This document shows positions 35,082 to 43,634 of a stretch of 64,000 bases of DNA, piece by piece. The stretch's first letter is position 1, and each line of letters begins with the position of its first letter. Source of the stretch: Humibacter sp. RRB41 (GTDB taxonomy: Bacteria; Actinomycetota; Actinomycetes; Actinomycetales; Microbacteriaceae); the NCBI RefSeq assembly GCF_022761015.1, contig NZ_JAKWJQ010000001.1, forward strand, positions 868,001 to 932,000. The letters are read 5' to 3'. The notes under the pieces are model-generated. The model was not told the origin of the DNA. It saw only the letters and a list, made by a program, of their open reading frames with translations, and did not search any database. The position numbers were made by a program, and so were the translations under genes.

Positions 35082-35915
35082 GTGCCAGGCATCCGGCGAT
35101 CGATTTACAAGTCGCCAGCCCAACTGAGGCTCATGCTCGAGCCCGGTCTCGCGACGGCCGACAGCCTCGATGCAGTGAGGCGTGCGGCGAAGGCCGGCAT
35201 CACGACTCTCGAGCTCGACACGCTCGCCGAGCGTGCGATCCAGGCACGGGGCGGGGCATCGAACTTCAAGCTGGAGCCGGGCTACCGACACACGATCTGC
35301 GCATCGGTGAACGATGAGATCGTGCACGGGATCCCGGGGGAGCGCGTGCTGCGCCCAGGGGACATCCTGTCGATCGACTCGGGGGCGATCCTCGACGGCT
35401 GGAACGGCGACGCTGCCCTCACCATGGTTTTGGACGATGGGGAGCGGCCCGATCTGGTCGCCGAACGGCGGGCGCTCAGCGACGTGACGGAGGAGTCGCT
35501 CTGGCAGGGGATCGCGGCGCTGTCGCGGGCATCCCATCTGAACGAGGTGGGTGACGCCATCGAGGCGTACATCCTGTCGCGGGGCGACTACGGAATCCTC
35601 ACCGACTACATCGGGCACGGCATCGGCCGGCGCATGCACGAAGCGCCTCCGGTGTTCAACTACAGCGTGCGGCAGAAGGGGCCGGAGGTGCGGCCCGGTC
35701 TCGTCGTCGCGATCGAACCGATGGTCGTGGCCGGCTCAGCCGACACCTACGTGCGCGACGACGGATGGACCGTGGCCACCGAGGACGGCTCGGCCGCCGC
35801 GCACTGGGAGCACTCCGTCGCCGTGCACAAGGACGGCATCTGGGTGCTGACCGCCCACGACGGCGGCGCCGCCGGCCTGAAGCAGTTCGGCATCACCCCC
35901 GTACGGCCCGCCTAG
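35082..35915 (+). CDS. map: Type I methionine aminopeptidase
   Basis: The 277-residue protein carries the five metal ligands of the family: D in SIDSGAILDGWNGDAALT (two aspartates), H in IGHGIGRRMHEAP, E in AIEPMVV and a final E in EDGSAAAHWEHS. It removes the initiator methionine from nascent proteins. GTG 35082 is preceded by GAGG about 10 bases upstream. It is the last gene of the secY-adk-map group; the next gene has its own -10 box. Confidence 0.95.
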   Translation: MPGIRRSIYKSPAQLRLMLEPGLATADSLDAVRRAAKAGITTLELDTLAERAIQARGGASNFKLEPGYRHTICASVNDEIVHGIPGERVLRPGDILSIDSGAILDGWNGDAALTMVLDDGERPDLVAERRALSDVTEESLWQGIAALSRASHLNEVGDAIEAYILSRGDYGILTDYIGHGIGRRMHEAPPVFNYSVRQKGPEVRPGLVVAIEPMVVAGSADTYVRDDGWTVATEDGSAAAHWEHSVAVHKDGIWVLTAHDGGAAGLKQFGITPVRPA

Positions 35916-35950
35916 TCCTGCTGTCGCGTCGCCACTCGCCGCGTCGGTCG

Positions 35951-35956
35951 TAGGCT
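35951..35956 (+). promoter_or_regulatory. TAGGCT -10 box, 6 bases before GTG 35963 (leaderless)
   Basis: No Shine-Dalgarno sequence exists between the box and the start codon. The geometry matches leaderless actinobacterial transcripts. Confidence 0.5.
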
Positions 35957-35962
35957 CGATCC

Positions 35963-36835
35963 GTGCCTGTCTTCATGATCGACGTGCTGCCGGCGGATGC
36001 CGCAGCCGATCCAGCATCGACCATACGTCGCTTCGACGAGGGGGTGCCCACGCTCGATGTGCGGGACCTCGGTGCCGCGCGCGGAGACGGTGTCTTCGAA
36101 ACGATCGGCGTCGTCGGCGGATACCCCCAGGCCCTGGATGCCCATCTGAGCAGGCTGGCGAGCTCCGCCGCGCTGCTCGACCTGCCTGCGCCGAACGCGG
36201 CGCAGTGGCGGCACGCGATCAGCATCGCGGCGGTGTCGCTCCCCGCTGACCGCCAGGGCGGCCTGAAGGTGGTCATCACGCGAGGTGTCGACGGTGGCGT
36301 GCCGACCGGGTGGATCGTGGCGACGCCCGCCGAGGGAGACTTCGCCGAGCGGGAGACCGGCATTCGAGTCGTGACCCTCGATCGCGGTTACACGAGCGAC
36401 GTCGCCGAGCGCGCGCCCTGGCTCCTGGCAGGAGCCAAGACGCTGTCGTACGCCGTGAACATGGCGGCGATCAGAGAGGCGCGCCGCCGTGGTGCCGACG
36501 ACGTGATCTTCGTCAGCTCGGATGGGTACGTCATGGAGGCGCCGACGTCGACCGTGATCCTGCTGTTCGGCGACCGCATCGTCACGCCACGGACCGACAT
36601 CGGCATTCTGCCGGGCACGAGCCAGCTGAGCGTGTTCGAGTTCGCGCACTCCCGAGGACTGCGCACCGAAGCGGCGCTCCTGATGGCATCCGAATTGACG
36701 GCGGCGGATGCCGCATGGCTCGTGTCGAGCGTGCGTCTGGCTGCCCCGATCACCAGCGTCGACGGCGTCGAAGTGCCCGTCGACGCCGAACTGACGCGAG
36801 CGATGAACGCTGCGCTGCTGGCCAGGCAGAACTGA
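35963..36835 (+). CDS. Class IV aminotransferase, 4-amino-4-deoxychorismate lyase-like
   Basis: The 290-residue PLP enzyme has the fold-type IV signatures ARGDGVFETIGVVGG near residue 40, the PLP lysine in AGAKTLSYAVNMAAIREARR, and the glutamate in SSDGYVMEAPTSTVILL. Length and motifs fit PabC (folate pathway: 4-amino-4-deoxychorismate to p-aminobenzoate + pyruvate); branched-chain or D-amino-acid aminotransferase activity cannot be excluded. It appears as a single leaderless gene between map and infA. Confidence 0.8.
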   Translation: MPVFMIDVLPADAAADPASTIRRFDEGVPTLDVRDLGAARGDGVFETIGVVGGYPQALDAHLSRLASSAALLDLPAPNAAQWRHAISIAAVSLPADRQGGLKVVITRGVDGGVPTGWIVATPAEGDFAERETGIRVVTLDRGYTSDVAERAPWLLAGAKTLSYAVNMAAIREARRRGADDVIFVSSDGYVMEAPTSTVILLFGDRIVTPRTDIGILPGTSQLSVFEFAHSRGLRTEAALLMASELTAADAAWLVSSVRLAAPITSVDGVEVPVDAELTRAMNAALLARQN

Positions 36836-36940
36836 ACACGGGGCTCGCGCGACCCGCGCAGGGCACGGTTCGTGCGGGGGTGAAGCGCGGAATTCTACGA
36901 TCGTGTGCCGCGTTGAAGCAAGAGCCACGCTGAACCCAAG

Positions 36941-36969
36941 TGGCAATCACGGCCGGAATCACCTAGGAT
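36941..36969 (+). promoter_or_regulatory. Probable promoter of infA-rpmJ-rpsM operon
   Basis: TGGCAA at 36941-36946 and TAGGAT at 36964-36969 are 17 bases apart. It would give a leader of about 100 bases rich in hairpin-forming C/G sequence ahead of infA. Confidence 0.4.
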
Positions 36970-37078
36970 TGATCTTTGGTGTCTTGCACCCGTTTTGCGG
37001 TGCGTGCCTTCGGGCGCATCCGGCATCACCCATCCACCGCACGACCGGCACTGGAGTGCCTGAAGCGATAGAGAGGCT

Positions 37079-37300
37079 ATGGCCAAAAAAGACGGCGTAA
37101 TCGAGATCGAGGGATCCGTGGTCGAGGCGCTGCCCAACGCGATGTTCCGTGTTGAGCTCACCAACGGTCACAAGGTTCTGGCCCACATTTCGGGCAAGAT
37201 GCGTCAGCACTACATCCGCATCCTCCCTGAGGACCGCGTGATCGTCGAGCTGAGCCCCTACGACCTCACCCGTGGCCGCATCGTCTACCGCTACAAGTAA
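37079..37300 (+). CDS. infA: Translation initiation factor IF-1
   Basis: The 73-residue protein is a complete OB-fold IF-1: [20 protein letters not shown] then [20 protein letters not shown]. It blocks the A site during initiation. It starts the group infA-rpmJ-rpsM-rpsK-rpoA-rplQ, with rpmJ 90 bases downstream. Confidence 0.98.
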   Translation: MAKKDGVIEIEGSVVEALPNAMFRVELTNGHKVLAHISGKMRQHYIRILPEDRVIVELSPYDLTRGRIVYRYK

Positions 37301-37390
37301 TCAGTCGCACGGAAAGTAACGGCCCATGACAACGGAAGCATCAGCATCCGCCTGTCCTGGTGCACGACGACAGCGATAAGGAACATCACC

Positions 37391-37507
37391 ATGAAGGTCA
37401 AGCCCTCCGTCAAGCCCATGTGCGAGCACTGCCGCGTCATTCGCCGCAATGGTCGCGTGATGGTCATCTGCTCCGCCAACCCGCGTCACAAGCAGAGGCA
37501 GGGTTAG
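37391..37507 (+). CDS. rpmJ: Ribosomal protein L36 (zinc-binding form)
   Basis: A 38-codon gene starts at ATG 37391 and stops at TAG 37505-37507. The protein begins [20 protein letters not shown] and has the zinc ligands C11, C14, C27 and H33, so it is the C+ form. It is located between infA and rpsM, as in most bacteria. L36 stabilises 23S rRNA near the GTPase-associated region. Confidence 0.97.
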   Translation: MKVKPSVKPMCEHCRVIRRNGRVMVICSANPRHKQRQG

Positions 37508-37664
37508 TCCTGCGCGCTTCGGCGCGGCAGGGGAGCACCAAGACGCATAACTGAATAGCGAGAACGTCAGCATCAACAAGCGGCGAGAGCCGTGGACACC
37601 TCGGGTTGGAGGCCCGGGCACCGATGCTGGCCCACACCTCCACTCACTCACAGGAGAAGCCAGA

Positions 37665-38039
37665 ATGGCACGTCTAGCAGGCGTTGACATCCCGCGCGAG
37701 AAGCGCCTGGAAGTCGCCCTCACTTACATCTACGGCATCGGCCGCACTCGTGCGCTCGAGACGCTGAAGGCCACCGGGGTCTCGGGAGACGTCCGGGTCA
37801 AGGACCTCAGCGACGACGACCTCGTCGCGCTCCGCGATCACATCGAGGGCACCTACAAGGTGGAGGGTGACCTGCGCCGCGAGGTCGCCGCCGACATCCG
37901 CCGCAAGGTCGAGATCGGTTCGTACCAGGGCCTGCGTCACCGCCGCGGCCTGCCCGTGCGCGGACAGCGCACCAAGACCAATGCGCGCACCCGCAAGGGA
38001 CCGAAGCGCACCGTCGCCGGCAAGAAGAAGGCCCGCTAG
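37665..38039 (+). CDS. rpsM: Ribosomal protein S13
   Basis: The 124-residue protein begins [20 protein letters not shown] and ends with the S13 signature [20 protein letters not shown]. It contacts the P-site tRNA and S19. A 157-base gap with a GGAG site precedes it; rpsK follows after 37 bases. Confidence 0.98.
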   Translation: MARLAGVDIPREKRLEVALTYIYGIGRTRALETLKATGVSGDVRVKDLSDDDLVALRDHIEGTYKVEGDLRREVAADIRRKVEIGSYQGLRHRRGLPVRGQRTKTNARTRKGPKRTVAGKKKAR

Positions 38040-38076
38040 GCCTCCGGCTAGCGCCTCGAGATCTCAGGAGTAGAAG

Positions 38077-38475
38077 ATGGCAGCACCTAAGTCGGCCGTA
38101 CGCAAGCCGCGCAAAAAGGAAAAGAAGAACATCGCCGTGGGCCAGGCCCACATCAAGTCGACGTTCAACAACACGATCGTTTCGATCACCGACACCAACG
38201 GTGCCGTGATCAGCTGGGCGTCCTCCGGCGGCGTCGGCTTCAAGGGCTCCCGCAAGTCCACGCCGTTCGCGGCGCAGCTCGCGGCAGAGTCGGCCGCCCG
38301 CCAGGCGCAGGAGCACGGCATGAAGAAGGTGGATGTCTACGTCAAGGGCCCGGGTTCGGGTCGCGAGACAGCCATCCGCTCGCTGCAGGCCGCCGGCCTC
38401 GAGGTGGGCTCGATCAACGACGTGACGCCGCAGGCGCACAACGGTTGCCGCCCGCCGAAGCGCAGGCGCGTCTGA
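38077..38475 (+). CDS. rpsK: Ribosomal protein S11
   Basis: The 132-residue protein contains [20 protein letters not shown] and ends [17 protein letters not shown], as in all S11. It lies on the 30S platform. rpsD, which follows rpsK in many bacteria, is absent; a palindromic repeat fills part of the 173-base gap to rpoA. Confidence 0.98.
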   Translation: MAAPKSAVRKPRKKEKKNIAVGQAHIKSTFNNTIVSITDTNGAVISWASSGGVGFKGSRKSTPFAAQLAAESAARQAQEHGMKKVDVYVKGPGSGRETAIRSLQAAGLEVGSINDVTPQAHNGCRPPKRRRV

Positions 38476-38481
38476 GTTCGT

Positions 38482-38580
38482 CGCTGGTCGAGTAGCGACC
38501 GCGAAGCGGACGCGTATCGAGACCGGGTCAAGTGATCTCGATACGCGTGCTCGTTCCTCGCTCGCTGCTCGATCAACGGT
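38482..38580. repeat. Dispersed palindromic repeat between rpsK and rpoA
   Basis: Left arm 38482-38524 begins CGCTGGTCGAGTAGCG and ends CGTATCGAGACC; right arm 38535-38579 begins CTCGATACGCG and ends CTGCTCGATCAACGG, its reverse complement with several changes. The same arms occur at 44179-44283. It is an intergenic element, possibly a MITE or a transcription-related palindrome. Confidence 0.8.
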
Positions 38581-38648
38581 TCTTCATAACTCAATACCTC
38601 AATAGAGCAAGCGTCATATAGCGGACGCTTAGCCGAAAGGAATCAATA

Positions 38649-39638
38649 GTGCTCATCGCACAGCGCCCAACGCTCACCGAAGAGAACATCTCGGAATTCC
38701 GCTCGCGGTTCGTCATCGAACCGCTCGAGCCGGGCTTCGGGTACACCCTCGGAAACTCCCTCCGTCGCACGCTGCTGTCGTCCATTCCGGGCGCGGCGGT
38801 CACGAGCATCCGTATCGACGGAGTGCTGCACGAGTTCACGACCATCCCGGGCGTGAAAGAGGACGTCACCGAGATCATCCTGAACATCAAGGGACTCGTC
38901 GTCTCCAGCGAGCACGACGAGCCGATCACCGCCTACCTGCGCAAGCAGGGCTCTGGTGAGGTCACGGCCGCCGACATCTCGGCTCCGGCGGGTGTGGAGA
39001 TCCACAACCCCGAGCTCGTCATCGCGACGCTGAACGAGAACGCACGCTTCGAGGTCGAGCTGACCATCGAGCGCGGTCGCGGCTACGTCTCGGCGCAGCA
39101 GAACCGCAACGAGTACAGCGAGGCCGGTCAGATTCCGATCGACTCGATCTACTCGCCCGTTCTCAAGGTCACCTACCGCGTGGAGGCCACGCGTGCCGGT
39201 GAGCGCACCGACTTCGACCGTCTCGTCGTCGATGTGGAGTCCAAGCCGGCGATCAGCCCGCGGGATGCCATCGCCTCCGCAGGCCGCACCCTCACCGAGC
39301 TGTTCGGTCTCGCCCGCGAGCTCAACTCGCAGGCCGAGGGCATCGAGATCGGCCCCGCGCCGGTCGACGCTGTGCTCAGCTCCGAGCTGTCGATGCCGAT
39401 CGAGGACCTCGAGCTCTCCGTGCGGTCGTACAACTGCCTCAAGCGCGAGGGAATCAACAACGTCAGCGAACTGGTCTCGCTCTCCGAGACGCAGCTCATG
39501 AACATCCGCAACTTCGGTCAGAAGTCGGTGGATGAGGTCAAGGACAAGCTGACGGAGATGGGCCTGTCGCTCAAGGACTCGGTTCCCGGGTTCGACGGCA
39601 CCCACTTCTACAGCGCCAACGACGACGAGTACCGCTGA
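38649..39638 (+). CDS. rpoA: RNA polymerase alpha subunit
   Basis: The 329-residue protein has the N-terminal assembly domain ([20 protein letters not shown]), a linker near residue 225, and the C-terminal domain with the helix-hairpin-helix [23 protein letters not shown] 38649 has AAAGGA upstream. It nucleates polymerase assembly, and its C-terminal domain contacts UP elements and activators. Confidence 0.98.
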   Translation: MLIAQRPTLTEENISEFRSRFVIEPLEPGFGYTLGNSLRRTLLSSIPGAAVTSIRIDGVLHEFTTIPGVKEDVTEIILNIKGLVVSSEHDEPITAYLRKQGSGEVTAADISAPAGVEIHNPELVIATLNENARFEVELTIERGRGYVSAQQNRNEYSEAGQIPIDSIYSPVLKVTYRVEATRAGERTDFDRLVVDVESKPAISPRDAIASAGRTLTELFGLARELNSQAEGIEIGPAPVDAVLSSELSMPIEDLELSVRSYNCLKREGINNVSELVSLSETQLMNIRNFGQKSVDEVKDKLTEMGLSLKDSVPGFDGTHFYSANDDEYR

Positions 39639-39704
39639 TTCGTCGCGGGCCACACCACCTGATCTGACAACGGCCGATCCGGCCACACAAACGGAGAAAC
39701 GACA

Positions 39705-40349
39705 ATGCCTAAGCCGACCAAGGGCCCCCGTCTCGGAGGCGGACCCGCACACGAGCGTCTGATGCTCGCGAACCTGGCTGCCGCCCTTTTCACGCACAAG
39801 CGCATCACGACGACCGAGACGAAGGCCAAGCGCATGCGTCCGCTCGCCGAGCGTCTGATCACGTTCGCCAAGCGTGGTGACCTGCACGCCCGTCGCCGGG
39901 TGCTCGGTGTCATCAGCGACAAGGGTGTGGTCTACGAGCTGTTCGACGTGATCGCGCCCCAGGTGGCCGACCGTCAGGGCGGCTACACCCGCATCACCAA
40001 GATCGGCAACCGCAAGGGCGACAACGCCCCCATGGCCGTGATCGAGCTCGTGCTCGAGCCCGTGACGCCGAAGCGCAAGGCGCCTGCCGCGACGAAGTCG
40101 CCGGCGGCCAAGGAAGCCGAGAAGGCCGCCAAGGCGGCAGCCGAGGCAGAGGCCGTCGAGCAGACCACCGCCGACGAGACCGCTGTCGAGGCGGAGTCGA
40201 ACGACGCTCCTCAGAGCGAGGCGGCGGAGAGCGAGCCTGCGGAGAGCGAGGCCGTCGAGGCCGAGGCGACCGAAGAGGCAGCGGAGGCCGTCGAGGCCAC
40301 CGACACCGACGACGAGAGCATCGACGCCGGCGAGGACGACGCCAAGTAA
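39705..40349 (+). CDS. rplQ: Ribosomal protein L17 with long acidic tail
   Basis: The first 125 residues are L17 ([20 protein letters not shown], then [20 protein letters not shown]). They are followed by about 90 residues rich in Glu, Ala, Asp and Ser (repeats of the type [18 protein letters not shown]). Typical L17 has 120-130 residues; this has 214. The tail is strongly acidic, in contrast with the basic L15 extension. A perfect terminator follows at 40387. Confidence 0.96.
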   Translation: MPKPTKGPRLGGGPAHERLMLANLAAALFTHKRITTTETKAKRMRPLAERLITFAKRGDLHARRRVLGVISDKGVVYELFDVIAPQVADRQGGYTRITKIGNRKGDNAPMAVIELVLEPVTPKRKAPAATKSPAAKEAEKAAKAAAEAEAVEQTTADETAVEAESNDAPQSEAAESEPAESEAVEAEATEEAAEAVEATDTDDESIDAGEDDAK

Positions 40350-40386
40350 TACCCTGCGCCGGGCAGCGAACGCTCGGCCGCACATC

Positions 40387-40439
40387 GAACGATGCGCCGT
40401 ACGGAGACACGCTCTCCGTACGGCGCATCGTTCGTTTTT
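40387..40439 (+). terminator. Rho-independent terminator after rplQ
   Basis: A perfect 21-bp stem (40387-40407 with 40413-40433) with a 5-base loop is followed by GTTTTTC. It ends the alpha operon before the leaderless truA. Confidence 0.93.
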
Positions 40440-40477
40440 CGGCCCTGCGCCGTGCAGAGTGCACGCCGCGCTCTTCA

Positions 40478-40483
40478 TAGGAT
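40478..40483 (+). promoter_or_regulatory. TAGGAT -10 box, 7 bases before GTG 40491 (leaderless)
   Basis: The GGAGG that follows is only two bases from the GTG, too close for a ribosome site, so leaderless initiation is more likely. It decides the truA start. Confidence 0.5.
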
Positions 40484-40490
40484 GGAGGGT

Positions 40491-41387
40491 GTGATCGACG
40501 CTACGAGCGAGCCGACCGCGCGCACGCGCATCCGCCTCGATATCGCCTACGACGGCACGAACTTCAACGGCTGGAGCAGGCAGCCGCACCAGCGCACAGT
40601 GCAGGGCGTGCTCGAACGCGCGCTGCACACCCTGTTCCGCAAGCACGGGGCCGTGCCGACGCTGACGGTCGCCGGCCGAACGGATGCCGGCGTGCACGCC
40701 ATCGGCCAAGTTGCGCACCTGGACCTCACCGCGGAACAGGTCGACGCGCTGATTCGGCAACTGAAGGCGCGCAACGCCGCCGACGACGCGAATGCCGCAG
40801 TCGCGCTGGGCAGGCGACTCACGGGCATCCTGGGCGCCGCCGACTCCGACGTTGCGGTCGTGGGGGCATCGCTGGCCGAGCCGGGGTTCGACGCCCGCTT
40901 CTCCGCTCTGTGGCGGCGCTACGAGTACCGGGTGGCGGATGCCTCGGCGGTCAGGAATCCGCTTACTCGCACTACCACGTTGCAGTATCCGTCGGTGCTC
41001 GACCTCGAGGCGATGGATGACGCAGCAGGGACGTTGCTCGGACTGCACGACTTCGCGGCGTTCTGCAAACCCCGCGAGGGGGCCACCACCATTCGCACGC
41101 TGCAGCACTTCGCATGGCGGCGCGACGCCGGCGGCGTGCTCGTCGCCGATCTGCGGGCGGATGCCTTCTGCCGAAGCATGGTGCGCGCGCTGGTCGGCGC
41201 CTGCGTCGCGGTGGGGGAGGGCAAGCTCGCGTTCGGTGATCTGGCACTGCTGCGCGACGTCGGCGCACGCTCGGGCGCGTTCAAGGTGATGCCGGCGAAG
41301 GGTCTGACGCTGATGGAGGTCGGCTATCCGCATGGCGCGGAGCTCGCGGCCAGGGCTGAGCTGACTCGCGCCAGGCGCGAGCTGTGA
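40491..41387 (+). CDS. truA: tRNA pseudouridine(38-40) synthase TruA
   Basis: The 298-residue protein has IAYDGTNFNGWSRQPHQRTV and the catalytic aspartate in AGRTDAGVHAIGQ. The region FCKPREGATTIRTLQHFAW and the C-terminal SMVRALVGACVAVGEGK are normal. It isomerises U38-U40 in tRNA anticodon stems. GTG 40491 is preferred over ATG 40482 because of the -10 box position. It lies behind the rplQ terminator and before the start of the accessory island. Confidence 0.95.
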   Translation: MIDATSEPTARTRIRLDIAYDGTNFNGWSRQPHQRTVQGVLERALHTLFRKHGAVPTLTVAGRTDAGVHAIGQVAHLDLTAEQVDALIRQLKARNAADDANAAVALGRRLTGILGAADSDVAVVGASLAEPGFDARFSALWRRYEYRVADASAVRNPLTRTTTLQYPSVLDLEAMDDAAGTLLGLHDFAAFCKPREGATTIRTLQHFAWRRDAGGVLVADLRADAFCRSMVRALVGACVAVGEGKLAFGDLALLRDVGARSGAFKVMPAKGLTLMEVGYPHGAELAARAELTRARREL

Positions 41388-41413
41388 GTGCGGCGCCCGC
41401 AGGTGCTGGGCGA

Positions 41414-42757
41414 TCAGGGTTGGGCGACCAGGGATGGGCGATCCGCGTGAGCGTGCTCTCCAGGTGCGGGAGTGCCGTCCGCGTCGAGCACCTCGGACTC
41501 GGAGGCGCGCTCGACGAGCGTGTCGACCGGTTCGGTGGGCGCACCACTCGGCATCGCGGCATAGGCGGCGTTGCGGGCCAGTCGCAGTGGCGTGCCGACA
41601 GCGAGCGCCATGTAGCCGATGGCGCTGTGGTCGTGTCGCCCGAACGCGCGCTTGCGTTCCCATGCCCGCCGCAATGGTCCGCCCCGGCTGACTCGCAACG
41701 CCGACCGTACGGGCAGGCGGGATGCCTCGCGCAACGCGACGAGCATGTCCAACTGGTCAGCCCAGTCATCGTCGGCCTCGGGGTGGAAGTAGTTGTCTTC
41801 GCGCCAGCCGTCGATCACGCGCTTGAACCGTGCGGAGATCAGATCGCGTGACGTGCCCAGCAGCCCGCTGCCCATGAACACCTCGTTGATGAGCTTGCCG
41901 GTGACGCCGAAGTCGGCCAGAACGAGCGACGGCACGTCGTGCGCGATCGCCTCCAGCGTCGCCGTCGAGCTCACCGTGACGAAGCCGACGGCTCTGGCGA
42001 GGTGGTCTCCCATCGCACCGGTCTCGACGACCAGGTTCGGCGGCGGATCCTCCGGCATCAGATCGGGGAGCGGATGCCGCTCCTTGTGCGTCTGCCCCTC
42101 GCCGCCGACGGCCCGGATCTTGACGACCACGCGGAGGTCGGGGTTGGCGCGCGCCGCGTCGGCGAGCCAGCCCATCAGCATCCGTCGCGCCTCGAGACCA
42201 GCGGGAACCGCTGCTTGGGCGGCGAACACGATGCTGTCGCGCTTCGGCGCGGAACGTATGCCCGAAGCGGAATGCAGGAATGGCAGTGTCGAGAGGCCGA
42301 ACCGGTGAGTCGTGTCGTGCTCGGCCGCCAGGGCTCGGTACTCGCGGATCTCCCGGTGGCTGTGCAGCACGAAGAGGTCGGCCTGGGCTCGCAGGAAGAG
42401 ACCCTTCCATTTGGCGGGCGTCGAGATGCCGGGGAGCCCCGTCACGATGACCGGCCTGCGCGGAACACGCCGGATGAGCTCCCCGATCAGCACCTCGGCG
42501 ATCGGGCCTCTGGTGGCGACCAGCACGGCATCCGGCCGCTCTACGCGCACGCGCTCGACGATGTCAGACCTCTGCAGTCTCTCGATCGTCGCACCGTTCG
42601 GTCCGACCGCGTTGACCAGTTGCGTGTCGCTGGCCGTGGCCGCCGTGTTCACGGCGACCAACGAGGTCTCCCAGCCGTCGGGAAGCGTCGCGAGAAGGCT
42701 CGCACCCCACTTGACGAACGAGTCCGAGTCGACGATTCCGATGATCCTGCGCGGCAT
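41414..42757 (-). CDS. Putative glycosyltransferase of the nonulosonate operon (DUF6716-like)
   Basis: I do not see the classical motifs of a named GT family in this 447-residue protein. The arrangement is GT-B-like: an N-terminal RRIIGIVDSDSFVKWGASLL segment, PVIVTGLPGISTP in the first half, and a second half with GFVTVSSTATLEAIAHDVPS, which resembles the donor-site S-S-T-A-x-x-E-A pattern of glycan-phosphate and polysialic-type transferases. It starts 4 bases after neuB in the same operon, so transfer of the activated nonulosonic acid is a fair inference. The C-terminus is a disordered acidic tail. The DUF6716 name is from memory of the family's context. Confidence 0.55.
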   Translation of the reverse strand: MPRRIIGIVDSDSFVKWGASLLATLPDGWETSLVAVNTAATASDTQLVNAVGPNGATIERLQRSDIVERVRVERPDAVLVATRGPIAEVLIGELIRRVPRRPVIVTGLPGISTPAKWKGLFLRAQADLFVLHSHREIREYRALAAEHDTTHRFGLSTLPFLHSASGIRSAPKRDSIVFAAQAAVPAGLEARRMLMGWLADAARANPDLRVVVKIRAVGGEGQTHKERHPLPDLMPEDPPPNLVVETGAMGDHLARAVGFVTVSSTATLEAIAHDVPSLVLADFGVTGKLINEVFMGSGLLGTSRDLISARFKRVIDGWREDNYFHPEADDDWADQLDMLVALREASRLPVRSALRVSRGGPLRRAWERKRAFGRHDHSAIGYMALAVGTPLRLARNAAYAAMPSGAPTEPVDTLVERASESEVLDADGTPAPGEHAHADRPSLVAQP

Positions 42758-42761
42758 CGGC

Positions 42762-43634
42762 TCACGCCTCCACGCGGCGAAGCTTGGCGAGCGGGGCGAT
42801 TTCGCCGGGGAAGACGCGCTTCACGCCGTCGCCCATTGCCTGCTCGATGACGCGGATGTCGCGCACCAGGTGCTGCAGGCCCTGCGGCTCCAGAGACGCG
42901 GCGTGGTCGCTGCCCCACATGGTGCGGTCCAGCGTGATGTGCCGCTCGACTGCAACGGCGCCGAGTGCGACGGCGGCCAGCGAGATCTGCAGTCCCGGCT
43001 CGTGTCCCGAGTAGCCGATCGGAACGCCGGCGAAGCGGTCGCCGAGCGTGGTGATCATGCGCAGGTTCGCCTCTTCGGCCGGCAGGGGATAGGTCGACGT
43101 GGCATGCAGAACGACGAGCGGTGAGCCGTCGAAGGCCGCGACGGCCCGGTCGATCTGGTCCAGCGTCGACATACCGGTGGAGAGGATGACCGGCTTGCCG
43201 GTCGCGCGCATCGCCTCCAGAAGCTCCAGGTCGGTCACCGACGCCGAGGCCACCTTGTACGCGCACACGTTCAGGTCTTCGAGGAACTCCACGGACGGCA
43301 CGTCCCACGGGGAGGCGAACCAGTCCAGCCCGCGCATCGTGGCGTGGTCGCCGAGCTGCACGTACTGGTCGTGGTCGAACTCGACCCGGTAGCGGTACTC
43401 GAGGTAGGTCATCTCGCCCCACGGGGTCGAGCGCGGGGTGTTCTTCATGTGCTCGGGGGTGGAGATGGCAGGCGTGCGCTTCTGGAATTTCACGGCCTGC
43501 GCCCCTGCGTCGGCCGCCACGTCGATCAGTCGCTTGGCGATCTCGACGTCGCCGTTGTGGTTGAGCCCGATCTCGCCGATCACGTAGACCGGGTTGCCGG
43601 TGCCGATGACGTTCGAACCGATGGTGACAGTCAT
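42762..43634 (-). CDS. neuB: N-acetylneuraminate/nonulosonate synthase (NeuB-like, no SAF domain)
   Basis: The 290-residue TIM barrel has the NeuB signatures VIGEIGLNHNGDVEIAKRLI, then AVKFQKRTP, KVASASVTDLELLEAMRATG and GYSGHEPGLQISL. It condenses phosphoenolpyruvate with an N-acyl-mannosamine or a related hexose (or its 6-phosphate). Classical NeuB has about 345 residues with a C-terminal SAF (antifreeze-like) domain that helps bind substrate; this protein stops before it. Its ATG overlaps the neuA-fusion stop by four bases. Confidence 0.85.
   Translation of the reverse strand: MTVTIGSNVIGTGNPVYVIGEIGLNHNGDVEIAKRLIDVAADAGAQAVKFQKRTPAISTPEHMKNTPRSTPWGEMTYLEYRYRVEFDHDQYVQLGDHATMRGLDWFASPWDVPSVEFLEDLNVCAYKVASASVTDLELLEAMRATGKPVILSTGMSTLDQIDRAVAAFDGSPLVVLHATSTYPLPAEEANLRMITTLGDRFAGVPIGYSGHEPGLQISLAAVALGAVAVERHITLDRTMWGSDHAASLEPQGLQHLVRDIRVIEQAMGDGVKRVFPGEIAPLAKLRRVEA

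Noticed and set aside
38643-41663. Minus-strand open frame of about 1000 codons opposite rpoA, rplQ and truA
   Set aside because: High GC makes antisense frames open; the residues are Arg/Asp/Val-rich with no motif, and three certain genes lie on the other strand.
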